This document shows positions 9,038-17,491 of a DNA stretch of 64,000 nucleotides, one piece after another. A model generated the notes under the pieces. It saw nothing but the letters and a program-made list of their open reading frames with translations, made no database searches and was not told the DNA's origin. Position 1 is the first letter of the stretch. Every line of letters starts with the position of its first letter. Position numbers and translations under genes: made by a program. Source of the stretch: Burkholderia contaminans. GTDB taxonomy: Bacteria > Pseudomonadota > Gammaproteobacteria > Burkholderiales > Burkholderiaceae. The DNA is taken from the NCBI RefSeq assembly GCF_029633825.1, contig NZ_CP090641.1, forward strand, positions 2,046,001 through 2,110,000. The letters run 5' to 3'.

Positions 9038-9913
9038 ATGCGACGCCTGCCATCGTTGATCGCACTGCGATTTTTCGAGGAGACCGCGCGTCACCTGAGC
9101 TTCAACCGCGCGGCGGTTTCGCTGTGCGTGACGCAGGGGGCGGTGAGCCGGCAGATCCGGCTGCTCGAGGAAGCGCTCGGCGCGCGGCTGTTCGAGCGCG
9201 ATCACAAGGGCGTGCGCCTGACCGATGCCGGCGAGCGGTTGCTGCCGTTCATCGGGCAGGCGTTCGACACGATCGAACGGGGCGTCGGCGAAATCGCCGC
9301 CACGCGGCCGGGTGCGAAGCGGCGGCTGACGGTGTCGCTGCCGCCGACGTTCGCGACGCAGTGGTTTTCGCCGCGGCTCGGCATGCTCGCGGAGGCGCTG
9401 CCCGACGTCGAGCTGTCGATCCGCACGGAGCCGGATGACGATTGTCATTGCCACATCCGCTTCGGGCGCGCGGCGCGCGCCGGGATGCAGTCGGAGCTGC
9501 TGATGATGGAGCGGCACGCGCTCGTCGGTGCGCCGCGTTATCGCGGCGATGCGCTGGATGTGCTGCTCGGCCGGTTGCCGTCGCTGCATGTGCTGCACGA
9601 AGGCAAGCGCCTGACGCTGTGGGCCGATTGGTGCCAGCAGGCGGGCGTGCCGCCGGCGCGGATCGGCGACGGTATCGAGTTTTCGACGCTCGAACAGGCG
9701 ATCCGCGCGGCGCGCAAGGGCGCGGGGCTCGCGGTGGTCGATCTCAACATGATCGAGGAGGAGATCGGCGAGGGCAGCCTCGTGCGGCTGTCGCCGGTGC
9801 AGCCGATCGGGCCGTTCGGGTATTGGCTCGATGTCGAGCCGGAGAGCGTGGCGGTCGAGCCGGTGGTCGCGTTTGCTGCGTGGTTGCGGGAGCAGGCGGG
9901 GAGGAGGGGGTAG
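9038..9913 (+). CDS. LysR-family regulator (GcvA-like)
   Basis: LysR-type regulator of 291 residues, with helix-turn-helix LIALRFFEETARHLSFNRAA then VTQGAVSRQIRLLEEALG. The effector domain contains the LPPTFATQWFSPRL strand typical of the GcvA subgroup. The start at 9038 is the first ATG followed by LysR-type sequence; the 48 upstream codons in frame are not conserved-looking. It is divergent from the LysR gene ending at 7881. Both proteins share the PPTFA-W-PRLG stretch, which suggests an old duplication. Its C-terminus runs into a poly-Gly/Arg end. Target genes are unknown. Confidence 0.88.
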   Translation: MRRLPSLIALRFFEETARHLSFNRAAVSLCVTQGAVSRQIRLLEEALGARLFERDHKGVRLTDAGERLLPFIGQAFDTIERGVGEIAATRPGAKRRLTVSLPPTFATQWFSPRLGMLAEALPDVELSIRTEPDDDCHCHIRFGRAARAGMQSELLMMERHALVGAPRYRGDALDVLLGRLPSLHVLHEGKRLTLWADWCQQAGVPPARIGDGIEFSTLEQAIRAARKGAGLAVVDLNMIEEEIGEGSLVRLSPVQPIGPFGYWLDVEPESVAVEPVVAFAAWLREQAGRRG

Positions 9914-10080
9914 GGGGCTGCTCGTGGGACGCGGCTGATCGGGATGCTGGAAAAATCGGATCAGTCCGCGTCTGTCGGGTCGTGCTTCGGCCTTTTGTTT
10001 GTGTCAACGATCGTTACGCGTTGAAGACTGGATTGATCGTCGTAGAGCCGGACCTCACGGTTGTTTTCCATTGCCCCGAG

Positions 10081-10434
10081 TTACACGTCCGGATCCTGTC
10101 CGAAGTGCATGAGTGTTTCCCGGCGACAACGGGCTTCGGCATCGGCCATCGAGATGATCTGCAAAGTGCTCTTCGAGTGATCGATCGGCCCCACGTCGAA
10201 GACTTTTCTTTGCGGCGGTAATACCGGTTTGCCAGCTGGTCGCGCGTTGTATTCGACGGCAGATGTCGGCGCTGCCTGCGCTTGACCGTGTTGGTGTACG
10301 CTCGCGACGAGCTCGCCAATGAGCAGCCGGATTTCCTCGAGACGAATGGGGCGATTCTCGTTCGTCACGCGGCTGCGCCTGGCTATTTGCTTCGCGAATC
10401 GGAAGCCCGTGATCGCATGGTGTTTTTGGGTCAT
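10081..10434 (-). CDS. Uncharacterised 117-residue protein, third gene of a unit
   Basis: No family recognised. The protein is hydrophilic, without signal peptide or membrane segment, and includes an Arg-rich N-terminus (FAKQIARRSRVTNENRPIRLEE). Its ATG overlaps the stop of the upstream 267-residue gene as ATGA (10431-10434), which strongly supports translational coupling and argues that it is a real gene. Base composition is lower in GC than most of the window, so acquisition by transfer is possible. An overlapping frame of similar length (10014-10319) was not chosen because it lacks this coupling. Confidence 0.55.
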   Translation of the reverse strand: MTQKHHAITGFRFAKQIARRSRVTNENRPIRLEEIRLLIGELVASVHQHGQAQAAPTSAVEYNARPAGKPVLPPQRKVFDVGPIDHSKSTLQIISMADAEARCRRETLMHFGQDPDV

Positions 10435-11234
10435 TCGTAAATTCCTTTTTCGATCAAGTATTGCTGCAGCGTCAGCACTGAACGGGCATGCGGGGCAACC
10501 TCGAATGTCATCCAGCGATGCGATCCGGCGACGCGCCAGAAGTCCCGCCCGAATCGCGTTGCGTAGAGTGCGCGTAGCGACCGAAGCGACCAGTCGGCTA
10601 ATCCGACCGGATATCCGGGGAAATACTCGAACAGCGCGGCCTCGTCACCTTGTCGATTCGGAATGGGCGCATCGAAGCCGAACCTGGGCCATGCGTAGTA
10701 TCCGGAGAGCCTCGGCCCGCCGGGTTCAGGCGCGGCTTTGCGCCCACCTATCGCGAACGCACTGATCCGGGCAATCTTCAACCTATCGCATGCTCTGACG
10801 ATCCGCCATAGCATCGCTGCACCCAGTCCGGCGACGGCGTCATCGACAAGATCGATGGATCCCAGTTCGAGTACGCGCGTGTCCCGGGTTTTGAGCACGG
10901 AGACGCGGTTCTCCGATCGGATCAATGTCGGGTGCGTGACGCTGAATGTCAGCCTGTCTGCGCTGTCGAGATAGGCTTGAATGTCCGATCCGGCCGGCGC
11001 GCCGCACAACGAAACGAGCAGTTCGTCGGGGACGCTGCCGCTCACCCCGAGCAACGCGGCGATATCGAGGTCGTTGCGATCGACCTCGAGCCGATCGTCG
11101 AAGTACGTCGTCTCGTACGGCAGGACATGACCGAGATCGACAGGTTGAGCGGGCATGGCTTCCGGCGATGAGTGGAAAGCCTCCAGCATATCGGCGCGAA
11201 TCCGGCGGGCAGAGTCCGCCAAACGGCCAATCAC
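10431..11234 (-). CDS. Uncharacterised 267-residue protein, second gene of a unit
   Basis: Soluble protein of unknown function, starting with GTG at 11234 (an internal ATG at 11189 is possible). No signal peptide or membrane helix. A mixed alpha/beta pattern is visible: a hydrophobic stretch around VDDAVAGLGAAMLWRIVRAC (about residues 127-146), and an aromatic motif SGYYAWPRFGFDAPIP (about 175-190) that looks like a conserved core. It ends with a helix ARSVLTLQQYLIEKGIYE. It lies 30 bases after the 239-residue gene and overlaps the next gene by four bases, so the three form one operon. The order and the neighbouring parDE pair are compatible with an effector/immunity or stress role, but nothing in the sequence proves it. 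Confidence 0.68.
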   Translation of the reverse strand: MIGRLADSARRIRADMLEAFHSSPEAMPAQPVDLGHVLPYETTYFDDRLEVDRNDLDIAALLGVSGSVPDELLVSLCGAPAGSDIQAYLDSADRLTFSVTHPTLIRSENRVSVLKTRDTRVLELGSIDLVDDAVAGLGAAMLWRIVRACDRLKIARISAFAIGGRKAAPEPGGPRLSGYYAWPRFGFDAPIPNRQGDEAALFEYFPGYPVGLADWSLRSLRALYATRFGRDFWRVAGSHRWMTFEVAPHARSVLTLQQYLIEKGIYE

Positions 11235-11264
11235 GAGACGGCGCGACCGCCCGTCCCGCCCGCC

Positions 11265-11984
11265 CTACGACCAGTCGAACGTCAGCAGCGCCACGCGGCT
11301 GGCAGGTTCGTAAAACAGGAGAATCGAGTCCGCGCCCATCGCGCGGTATTCCCAGCCGGTGACGCGGGCGACGAAGCGAAAGCGCGCACCGTCGGGGCCG
11401 ATCGGCCGGATGTCGGCGGGATTGCTGTCGTCGACCGGAAAATCCGACGTGCCCGACCAGTTGCCCCAACCGACCGATCCACCGAGCTGGTCGATCAGGT
11501 TGCACGGTTTTTCCTGGGTGAAATCGCGTTCGTCCGGCGCGTACTGGTTGGACGAGTAGAGCACGCCGTATTCGGCGAACCGCTTGCGCGCGGTTTCGAT
11601 GCTGGCCTGTTGCTCGGCGTAGTGCGCCTCCAGCTCCGCGCGATAGCCCGCGTCATGCGCGCCGGGCGGGTTCTCCAGATAGAAGTAGCGCGGGTCGCCG
11701 AGCAGCGTGTAGCGGTTGTTCTCGTCGAGCCGGAACCCGATCCAGTTCGCGCGCAGATAGTCGTTGTGATACCCGGCCGTGTCCTGCCCGACGAGCCCGT
11801 CGTACGGTTCGACGGGGCTGAGCAGGTGGATCCAGCCCTCCCACGACGGATTGACCGTCGACAGGTCGATCGACACCAGCGGATGCAGGTGGCGCGCGAG
11901 TGCGGCGTTGGACTCGGCAAAGACGTCGGCGTCTGGCGGGTAGACCTTCAGGCCGGGTTGTGGCGTGACGATGTCTTCAATCAT
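11265..11984 (-). CDS. Uncharacterised 239-residue protein, first gene of a unit
   Basis: No family assigned with confidence. The ATG at 11984 is used; a GTG at 11999 would add five residues. The protein is acidic and rich in Trp, Tyr and Asp. Its C-terminal part (LIDQLGGSVGWGNW ... RFRFVARVTGWEY ... ILLFYEP ... LLTFDWS) has the order of a DUF1963/YwqG-like beta-sheet domain, in which a G-x-P/W turn is followed by strands. This is a resemblance only. No signal peptide. It is first in a minus-strand three-gene operon with genes ending at 10431 and 10081. Confidence 0.68.
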   Translation of the reverse strand: MIEDIVTPQPGLKVYPPDADVFAESNAALARHLHPLVSIDLSTVNPSWEGWIHLLSPVEPYDGLVGQDTAGYHNDYLRANWIGFRLDENNRYTLLGDPRYFYLENPPGAHDAGYRAELEAHYAEQQASIETARKRFAEYGVLYSSNQYAPDERDFTQEKPCNLIDQLGGSVGWGNWSGTSDFPVDDSNPADIRPIGPDGARFRFVARVTGWEYRAMGADSILLFYEPASRVALLTFDWS

Positions 11985-12209
11985 GATCGCTGCTCGCACG
12001 GTGAGGGTCCGGCAAGGCTACACGAATGCGCACGAAAACCGGATGAATGTCCGGCGCCAGAGCAGCCTGCCTGACGCGCGTCCGGTTCCGTCCGTCCGAT
12101 CAGCACGTCGAAAGTATTTGCGCCGATCTTTTGGAGACCATCTTCTTGATAACAGTTGATAGCTGCGATACGCTCGACGGATCGAATTCAATCCGGTCGG
12201 GAGGTCGAC

Positions 12210-12467
12210 ATGATCAGTGCGGAACTGGGCCAGCAGCTGGAGGCTTACGTCGCGAAGCTGGTCGAATCGGGGCGCTACGGATCCAAGAGCGAAGTGCTTC
12301 GCGAAGGCGTGCGCCTGATCCAGGATCGCGAGGCACAGCTGAACGCGCTGGACGCTGTGATCGCGCGCAGCCTGTCCGAAGCGGAAGCCGGACGCGGCGC
12401 CGACGCGGCGGAAGTCTTCGATCGTCTCGAGGCGAAATATCGGGCCCAGGCGGATCGTCAGGCCTGA
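12210..12467 (+). CDS. parD: Type II antitoxin, ParD/CopG family
   Basis: Eighty-five-residue antitoxin. The N-terminus forms a ribbon-helix-helix DNA-binding domain (ELGQQLEAYVAKLVESGRYG then SKSEVLREGVRLIQDRE), the classic ParD pattern. The C-terminal part (ALDAVIARSLSEAEAGRGAD) is the flexible toxin-wrapping region. The ATG at 12210 has a strong ribosome site (GGGAGGTCGAC). It is followed after two bases by a ParE-like gene, so the pair is an operon that autoregulates from the AT-richer region just upstream (about 12130-12180, with a TTGATA hexamer). Confidence 0.93.
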   Translation: MISAELGQQLEAYVAKLVESGRYGSKSEVLREGVRLIQDREAQLNALDAVIARSLSEAEAGRGADAAEVFDRLEAKYRAQADRQA

Positions 12468-12469
12468 CC

Positions 12470-12763
12470 GTGCGCCTGTCCGATTTTGCGATTACCGAAC
12501 TCGAAGCGATCGCCGATTACATTGCACGCGACAACCCGCAACGTGCCGTGACGTTCGTGCGGGAGATTCGCGATATATGCCTGAGTCTTGCCGCGATGCC
12601 GCTGGCGTTTCCGCTCGTGCCGCGCTTCGAGCGTCACGGCGTGCGGCACCGCGTGTACGGCAACTACCAGATCTTCTATCGGGTCGTCGGCGATCCGCCG
12701 GCTCGGATCGACATTCTTCACGTCCTGCATGGCGCGCGGGATTACGCTTCGATCCTGTTCTGA
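12470..12763 (+). CDS. parE: Type II toxin, ParE/RelE superfamily
   Basis: Ninety-seven-residue toxin starting with GTG at 12470, two bases after the antitoxin stop. The family pattern is complete: VRLSDFAITELEAIADYIA helix hairpin, PQRAVTFVREIRDICLSLAAMP helices, then the beta-sheet RHRVYGNYQIFYRV and DILHVLHGARDY. ParE members poison DNA gyrase. RelE-type mRNA cleavage is less likely given the lengths and the C-terminal HGARDY motif. A 14-base-pair hairpin follows 31 bases after the stop. The pair is chromosomal and sits at the edge of an uncharacterised three-gene unit. Confidence 0.92.
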   Translation: MRLSDFAITELEAIADYIARDNPQRAVTFVREIRDICLSLAAMPLAFPLVPRFERHGVRHRVYGNYQIFYRVVGDPPARIDILHVLHGARDYASILF

Positions 12764-12794
12764 GCGAACGTGCGCATCGCATCGCGTCCGGAAT

Positions 12795-12824
12795 GAACGA
12801 ACCCGGCCGTGGCCGGGTTCGTTC
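12795..12824. terminator. Strong hairpin between parE and a convergent MFS gene
   Basis: A perfect 14-base-pair stem (GAACGAACCCGGCC with its complement) closes on a 2-base loop at 12809-12810. It lies between the convergent parE gene and the MFS gene ending at 12933. There is no T-run on either side, so it may act as a bidirectional barrier or RNA-stabilising structure rather than a canonical intrinsic terminator. Confidence 0.6.
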
Positions 12825-12932
12825 GAATCGAGCGCAGCATCGCAGCATCGCCACAGCGCATCAGCGGCGTGTCGATACGAAAGCCTTGATCGAGCGCGAT
12901 GAAACGGGCGGCCACACAACCCGCCGCCCGCA

Positions 12933-14306
12933 TCAATGCCCCGACGCCTCCTCCAGCGTCAGATGCTTCGTCTCCGGCGCCCACGCGATCGACACGATCA
13001 TCCCCACCAGCAGCACGCCCGCGAGCGCGAACATCGTCGCGTGAAAGCCGAGCGTCGCGATGCCGACCGGCAGCAGGAACGTGCCGATCGCCGAACCGAG
13101 CCGGCTGCACGCGATCGCGAGCCCCACGCCGCTCGCGCGCACTTCGGTCGGGAAGCACTCGGGCGGGAACACGCCCACGAGGTTGCTGAACGCCGACATC
13201 GTCAGCGTGAAGATCGCGAACGCGACGATCATCGCGATGGCCGCCGACGACGGCAGCACCGCCAGCGCGACGAGCGACGCGCACGTCACCGCGAACGAGC
13301 CGATCAGGAAGCCGCGCCGCGACAGCCGGATCGTCAGCCAGATGCCGATCAGCGCGCCGAGCACCAGGAAGCCGTTCAGCAGCAGGTCCGCGCCGAAACC
13401 TTCGGCGAGGCCGATCGTCTTCAGGATCGTCGGCAGGAACGTATAGATCGCGAAATACGGAATCACCAGGCACACGAAGAACGCGCAGTTGAACATCGTG
13501 CGGCGGATCAGGTCACGCTGGAACAGCCGCGCGAAGCCGCCATGCGCATGCGGCTCGGTCGAACCGTCGAGCATCACGTGCGGCCCGAAATGCTTCGCGA
13601 CGATCGCACGTGCCTCCTTCTCCCGGCCCTTGCCGAGCAGCCAGCGCGGCGATTCGGGCGTGCCGATCCGCAGCACCAGCACGATCAGCGCGGGCAACGC
13701 GGCTGACGCGAGCAGCCAGCGCCAGGCATCGGGCGAGGCGTCGCTGTACGCAAGACCGAGCACGTTCGCGGCGACATAGCCGATCGTCCAGATCACGCTG
13801 AACGAGCCGAGCAGCGCGCCGCGATGCTTGCGCGGCGAGAATTCGGCGAGGATCGCATGGCCGACCGTGAAGTCGCCGCCCATCCCGAAGCCGATCAGCA
13901 CGCGCAGCACGCACAGTTCGAGCGGCGACGTGACGAAGAACTGCGCGAATGCGGCCGCCGTGATGATCACGAAGCTCGTCAGGAAGATCTTCTGCCGGCC
14001 CATCCGGTCGGACAGCCAGCCGAACACGAGGCTGCCGAAGAAGATGCCGATCAGCGCGGAGCTGCCGATCATCCCCATCCAGAACGCATCGATCGGCATC
14101 TGCCTGCCGAGCGCGGCGAGTGCGTAGCCGATCGTGCCGAGCGTGTAGCCCTCGGTGAAATGCGCGCCGAACGTCAGGCCGGCGATCTTCACGTGGAAGC
14201 GGTTGAGCGGCACGTCGTCGAGCGCGACGGGGCGGTGCGGCGCATCGGCGCCACGCGACAGCGGCAACGCGCGTGCGGTGCCGGATTGAACGTTGGCTTG
14301 AGTCAA
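12933..14306 (-). CDS. MFS permease (sugar/aromatic-acid porter type)
   Basis: Permease of 457 residues with 12 predicted helices. Motif A reads GWLSDRMGRQK after helix 2. The motif PESPRWLLGKGREKEA before the central loop and PECFPTEVRASGVG in the second half are typical of the sugar-porter/SHS/AAHS group of MFS proteins. The start is unusual: TTG at 14306, supported by a near-perfect AGGAGG five bases upstream and by the absence of any nearby in-frame ATG. It is the last gene of the operon fae-like, aldo/keto reductase, gabD-like, permease, and likely imports the pathway substrate. Confidence 0.88.
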   Translation of the reverse strand: MTQANVQSGTARALPLSRGADAPHRPVALDDVPLNRFHVKIAGLTFGAHFTEGYTLGTIGYALAALGRQMPIDAFWMGMIGSSALIGIFFGSLVFGWLSDRMGRQKIFLTSFVIITAAAFAQFFVTSPLELCVLRVLIGFGMGGDFTVGHAILAEFSPRKHRGALLGSFSVIWTIGYVAANVLGLAYSDASPDAWRWLLASAALPALIVLVLRIGTPESPRWLLGKGREKEARAIVAKHFGPHVMLDGSTEPHAHGGFARLFQRDLIRRTMFNCAFFVCLVIPYFAIYTFLPTILKTIGLAEGFGADLLLNGFLVLGALIGIWLTIRLSRRGFLIGSFAVTCASLVALAVLPSSAAIAMIVAFAIFTLTMSAFSNLVGVFPPECFPTEVRASGVGLAIACSRLGSAIGTFLLPVGIATLGFHATMFALAGVLLVGMIVSIAWAPETKHLTLEEASGH

Positions 14307-14390
14307 GCTGCCTCCTGGATTGTTATCGGGCGCGCAACGGCGCGCGCAGGCGGCGCGCGGCGCGGGTCGACCGCGGGGAGCGGCCGGGGG

Positions 14391-15842
14391 TCAGCGGCCG
14401 AGGCCGGCCATCAGCGTGTACTTGAGTTCCACGTATTCGTCGAGGCCGTACTTCGAGCCTTCGCGGCCGAGCCCCGATTGCTTGACGCCGCCGAACGGCG
14501 CGACTTCGGTCGAGATGATCCCGTCGTTGACGCCGACCATGCCGCTCTCCAGCGCACCCGACACGCGCCACGCACGGCCGAGGTCGCGCGTGTAGAAGTA
14601 TGCGGACAGCCCGAACGGCGTGTCGTTGGCCGCGGCCACGGCCTCTTCCTCGGTCGCGAAGCGGAAGCAGCCGGCCACGGGGCCGAAGGTTTCCTCTTCG
14701 GCGATCAGCATGTCGGCCGTCATGCCGGTCAGCACGGTCGGCTCGTAGAACGTGCCGCCGAGCGCGTGACGCTTGCCGCCGGTGAGCGCGTGCGCGCCCT
14801 TCGCGGTGGCGTCGGCCACGTGCCGCTCGACCTTGCCGAGCGCCGCCTCGTTGATCAGCGGGCCCTGGTCGACTTCACCCGCGAGCGCGTTGCCGACGCG
14901 CAGCTTGCGCACGGCATCCGCAAGCTTGCGCGTGAACGCGTCGTACACGCCGTCCTGCACGAGGAATCGGTTCACGCACACACAGGTCTGCCCCGTGTTG
15001 CGGAACTTCGACGCGATCGCGCCTTCGACCGCCGCATCGAGATCGGCATCGTCGAACACGATGAACGGCGCGTTGCCGCCGAGTTCGAGCGACAGCTTCT
15101 TCAGCGTGTCGGCCGACTGCTTCGCGAGCAGCTTGCCGACGCGCGTCGAGCCCGTGAACGACAGCTTGCGCACGACGGACGAACTCGTCAGCGTTTCGCC
15201 GATCGCGACCGCGTCGCCCGACACCACGTTGAACACACCGGCCGGCACACCCGCGCGCTCGGCGAGCACAGCGAGCGCGAACGCCGACAGCGGCGTTTCC
15301 TCGGACGGCTTCAGCACCATCGTGCAGCCGGCCGCGAGCGCGGGGCCGGCCTTGCGCGTGATCATCGCCAGCGGGAAATTCCACGGCGTGATCGCCGCGA
15401 CGACGCCGACCGGCTCGCGCGTGACGACGATCTGCGAGTTCGGCTTCGGGCTCGGGATCACGTCGCCGTACATGCGCTTCGCTTCTTCCGCGAACCATTC
15501 GAGAAAGCTCGCCGCGTACGCGACTTCGCCACGCGCTTCCGCGAGCGGCTTGCCTTGCTCGCGCGTCAGCAGCTCGGCGAGCGCGTCGCGGTTTTCGAGC
15601 ATCAGTTCGCCCCAGCGCTTCACGCGGGCGCCGCGCTCCTTTGCGGTCAGTGCGCGCCACGCCGGAAACGCGTGTGCGGCCGCATCGATTGCGCGCTGCG
15701 TGTCGTCGGCGCCGCCTTTCGCGACCTTCGCGATCGTCTCGCCGGTCGCCGGGTTCAGCACCGGATAGGTCGCATCGCTCGCGCCATGCGATTCATGCCA
15801 TTCACCGCCGATGAAATGGCCGGTCCTCAGAAATTCATTCAT
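14391..15842 (-). CDS. gabD: Succinate-semialdehyde dehydrogenase-like aldehyde dehydrogenase
   Basis: Aldehyde dehydrogenase of 483 residues closely following the GabD pattern: FIGGEW near the N-terminus, ITPWNFP, FTGSTRVGKLL, ELGGNAPFIVFDDADLD, and the catalytic GQTCVCVNR. The double Cys of the CVC motif is the redox-switch pair seen in GabD enzymes. The C-terminal half has EETFGPVA and GGVKQSGLGREGSKYGLDEY. It would oxidise succinate semialdehyde or a related omega-oxo acid with NAD(P). It is third in a four-gene operon, so its natural substrate may be a different semialdehyde made in that pathway. Confidence 0.88.
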   Translation of the reverse strand: MNEFLRTGHFIGGEWHESHGASDATYPVLNPATGETIAKVAKGGADDTQRAIDAAAHAFPAWRALTAKERGARVKRWGELMLENRDALAELLTREQGKPLAEARGEVAYAASFLEWFAEEAKRMYGDVIPSPKPNSQIVVTREPVGVVAAITPWNFPLAMITRKAGPALAAGCTMVLKPSEETPLSAFALAVLAERAGVPAGVFNVVSGDAVAIGETLTSSSVVRKLSFTGSTRVGKLLAKQSADTLKKLSLELGGNAPFIVFDDADLDAAVEGAIASKFRNTGQTCVCVNRFLVQDGVYDAFTRKLADAVRKLRVGNALAGEVDQGPLINEAALGKVERHVADATAKGAHALTGGKRHALGGTFYEPTVLTGMTADMLIAEEETFGPVAGCFRFATEEEAVAAANDTPFGLSAYFYTRDLGRAWRVSGALESGMVGVNDGIISTEVAPFGGVKQSGLGREGSKYGLDEYVELKYTLMAGLGR

Positions 15843-15895
15843 TGTGTGTCGTTCCTTCAGTGCCTCGGAGCTTCGTGCTTCAGTGCTTCAGTGCG

Positions 15896-16918
15896 TCAGT
15901 CCGTCGCGAAACTGCCCTGCGCCGGACGCGACTCGCGCGCGATGCGCTTGCCGGCCGTGTAGTCGTTGATCAGGTCGCACGGCGTGTAGTTGCGTTCCAG
16001 CTCGTGCAGCTCTTCGTCGGTGAGCTGCGTTTCGAGCGCGCCGAGCGCGCTGTCGAACTGCGCGACGGAATCCGCGCCGACCAGCATGCTCGCGATGCCG
16101 GGGCGGCTCAGCACCCACGCCTGCGCGATCTGCGCGGGCGGCACGCCGCGGCGCTTCGCGACCTTCGCGACCGATGCGGCGATCGCGAGCGATGACGCAT
16201 CGCCGTACATCTGCGCGGTGAAGAAGTCGGTCTGGTTGCGCGTCGATTGCGGCTCGCAGGTGAGCAGGCCGCGCGCGAGCGGGCTGAACACCGACACGCC
16301 GACGCCCTGGTCGATGCAGTACGGCACCATCTCGCGCTCTTCCTCGCGATACGCGAGGTTCAGCTGCAGCTGCATGTTGATCGGCTTGTCCCAACCGTTT
16401 CGTTCGCAGGCCTGCATGATCTTCGCGAACTGCCACGTGTACATCGTCGACACGCCGATATAGCGTGCCTTGCCCGCCCGCACGATGTCGTGCAGCGTGC
16501 TCATCGTTTCCTCGACGGGCGTGTTCACGTCGAAGAAATGCAGCATGAAGATGTCGACGTAATCCATCCCGAGCCGCTTCAGCGACCCGTCGATGCCGTC
16601 GAGCACGTGCTTGCGCGAATGGCCGCCCGCGTTCGGATAGCTGCCCATGTCGTAGCCGACCTTGGTCGTCACGACGAGCTCCTCGCGGCGCGCGTTGCGC
16701 TTCAGGATGCGGCCGACCACTTCCTCGCCGACGCCCGTCGAATAGAAATCCGCGAGATCGATGAAGTTGACGCCGGCGTCGAGCGCACGGCGCACGATCG
16801 GCTCGCTCTGCGCTTCGTCGAAGATCCAGGGCTTCCATTCGGGGGTGCCCATGTTCATCGTGCCGAGACACAGGCGGGACACCTTCAGGCCGGACTGGCC
16901 GAGGCGGACGTATTCCAT
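15896..16918 (-). CDS. Aldo/keto reductase
   Basis: A 340-residue NADPH-dependent aldo/keto reductase of the YajO/Tas type. Family landmarks are MEYVRLGQSGLKVSRLCLGTMN, GVNFIDLADFYSTG (Asp/Tyr catalytic residues), VVTTKVG (catalytic Lys), YVDIFMLHFFD (catalytic His), IGVSTMYTWQ, and the cofactor region VFSPLARGLLT. A GGAGGAAAC ribosome site supports the start. The gene lies 48 bases after the fae homologue and 53 bases before the gabD-like gene. In catabolic operons such enzymes often reduce or oxidise a carbonyl of a sugar derivative; the actual substrate is not evident. Confidence 0.9.
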   Translation of the reverse strand: MEYVRLGQSGLKVSRLCLGTMNMGTPEWKPWIFDEAQSEPIVRRALDAGVNFIDLADFYSTGVGEEVVGRILKRNARREELVVTTKVGYDMGSYPNAGGHSRKHVLDGIDGSLKRLGMDYVDIFMLHFFDVNTPVEETMSTLHDIVRAGKARYIGVSTMYTWQFAKIMQACERNGWDKPINMQLQLNLAYREEEREMVPYCIDQGVGVSVFSPLARGLLTCEPQSTRNQTDFFTAQMYGDASSLAIAASVAKVAKRRGVPPAQIAQAWVLSRPGIASMLVGADSVAQFDSALGALETQLTDEELHELERNYTPCDLINDYTAGKRIARESRPAQGSFATD

Positions 16919-16966
16919 GTTTCCTCCAGATGCGGCCGTCCGTCGCGCGTCGGCCGCTTGTCGTCG

Positions 16967-17491
16967 TCAGTTTTTCTTCGGGGTGTAGAACGGGTTCGAC
17001 ACGTCGCGCGCGGCGGCGAATACCGCGTCGCGATGCGGCAGCCCTTCCATCGCGGCGACGATCGCGCTGCGGCACGCGCGATAGTTGTTCTCGAACACGG
17101 CGTCGAGATCGTCGGTCTGCGGGTTCACCCAGTTCGCCGACACGACGACCCAGTCGTTCTCCGCTTCGGGCGGCAGCGTGCCGTTCTCGAGCGCTTCGGC
17201 CACGGCCTTCGCGATGCCGGCCTGCGATGCGCCCCACGTGGCGTTGCCGTGGAAATCGCTGGCGATCTGCGCCTTGTTCACGTACAGCGTGAGCGGCTTG
17301 GTCGGCACGCCCGGCTGCGCGATCACGACGAACGGCGCGTGGCCGGCCGACGGCGTCGCGAGTGCGGTGGCGAACGCCTGGCCCGCCGGGCCGTTGCGCG
17401 GTCCGACCAGCACGTTGATGTGCGCGAGGTTGACGCCGGGGCCTTCGAAGCCTTCGCCGATGTAGAGCTGCCTGGGTTGGGATGCGGTCAT
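16967..17491 (-). CDS. fae: Formaldehyde-activating enzyme (Fae) homologue
   Basis: A 174-residue protein matching the Fae family from end to end: YIGEGFEGPGVNLAHINVLVG, GHAPFVVIAQPGVPTKPLTLYVNK, and the C-terminal SANWVNPQTDDLDAVFENNYRACRSAI region (in part). The His in LAHIN aligns with the catalytic His of Fae, which condenses formaldehyde with tetrahydromethanopterin. The ATG at 17491 is chosen because the family N-terminus starts there; upstream in-frame sequence is not conserved. No other H4MPT-pathway gene is in the window. Here it heads an operon with an aldo/keto reductase, semialdehyde dehydrogenase and permease, divergent from a LysR gene. It may activate formaldehyde released by the pathway, or act on another aldehyde. 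Confidence 0.9.
   Translation of the reverse strand: MTASQPRQLYIGEGFEGPGVNLAHINVLVGPRNGPAGQAFATALATPSAGHAPFVVIAQPGVPTKPLTLYVNKAQIASDFHGNATWGASQAGIAKAVAEALENGTLPPEAENDWVVVSANWVNPQTDDLDAVFENNYRACRSAIVAAMEGLPHRDAVFAAARDVSNPFYTPKKN

Noticed and set aside
10014..10319. A 101-codon minus-strand frame overlapping the small gene at 10081-10434.
   Set aside because: The alternative frame at 10081-10434 overlaps the upstream stop as ATGA, which supports it as the real gene; both cannot be used at this position.
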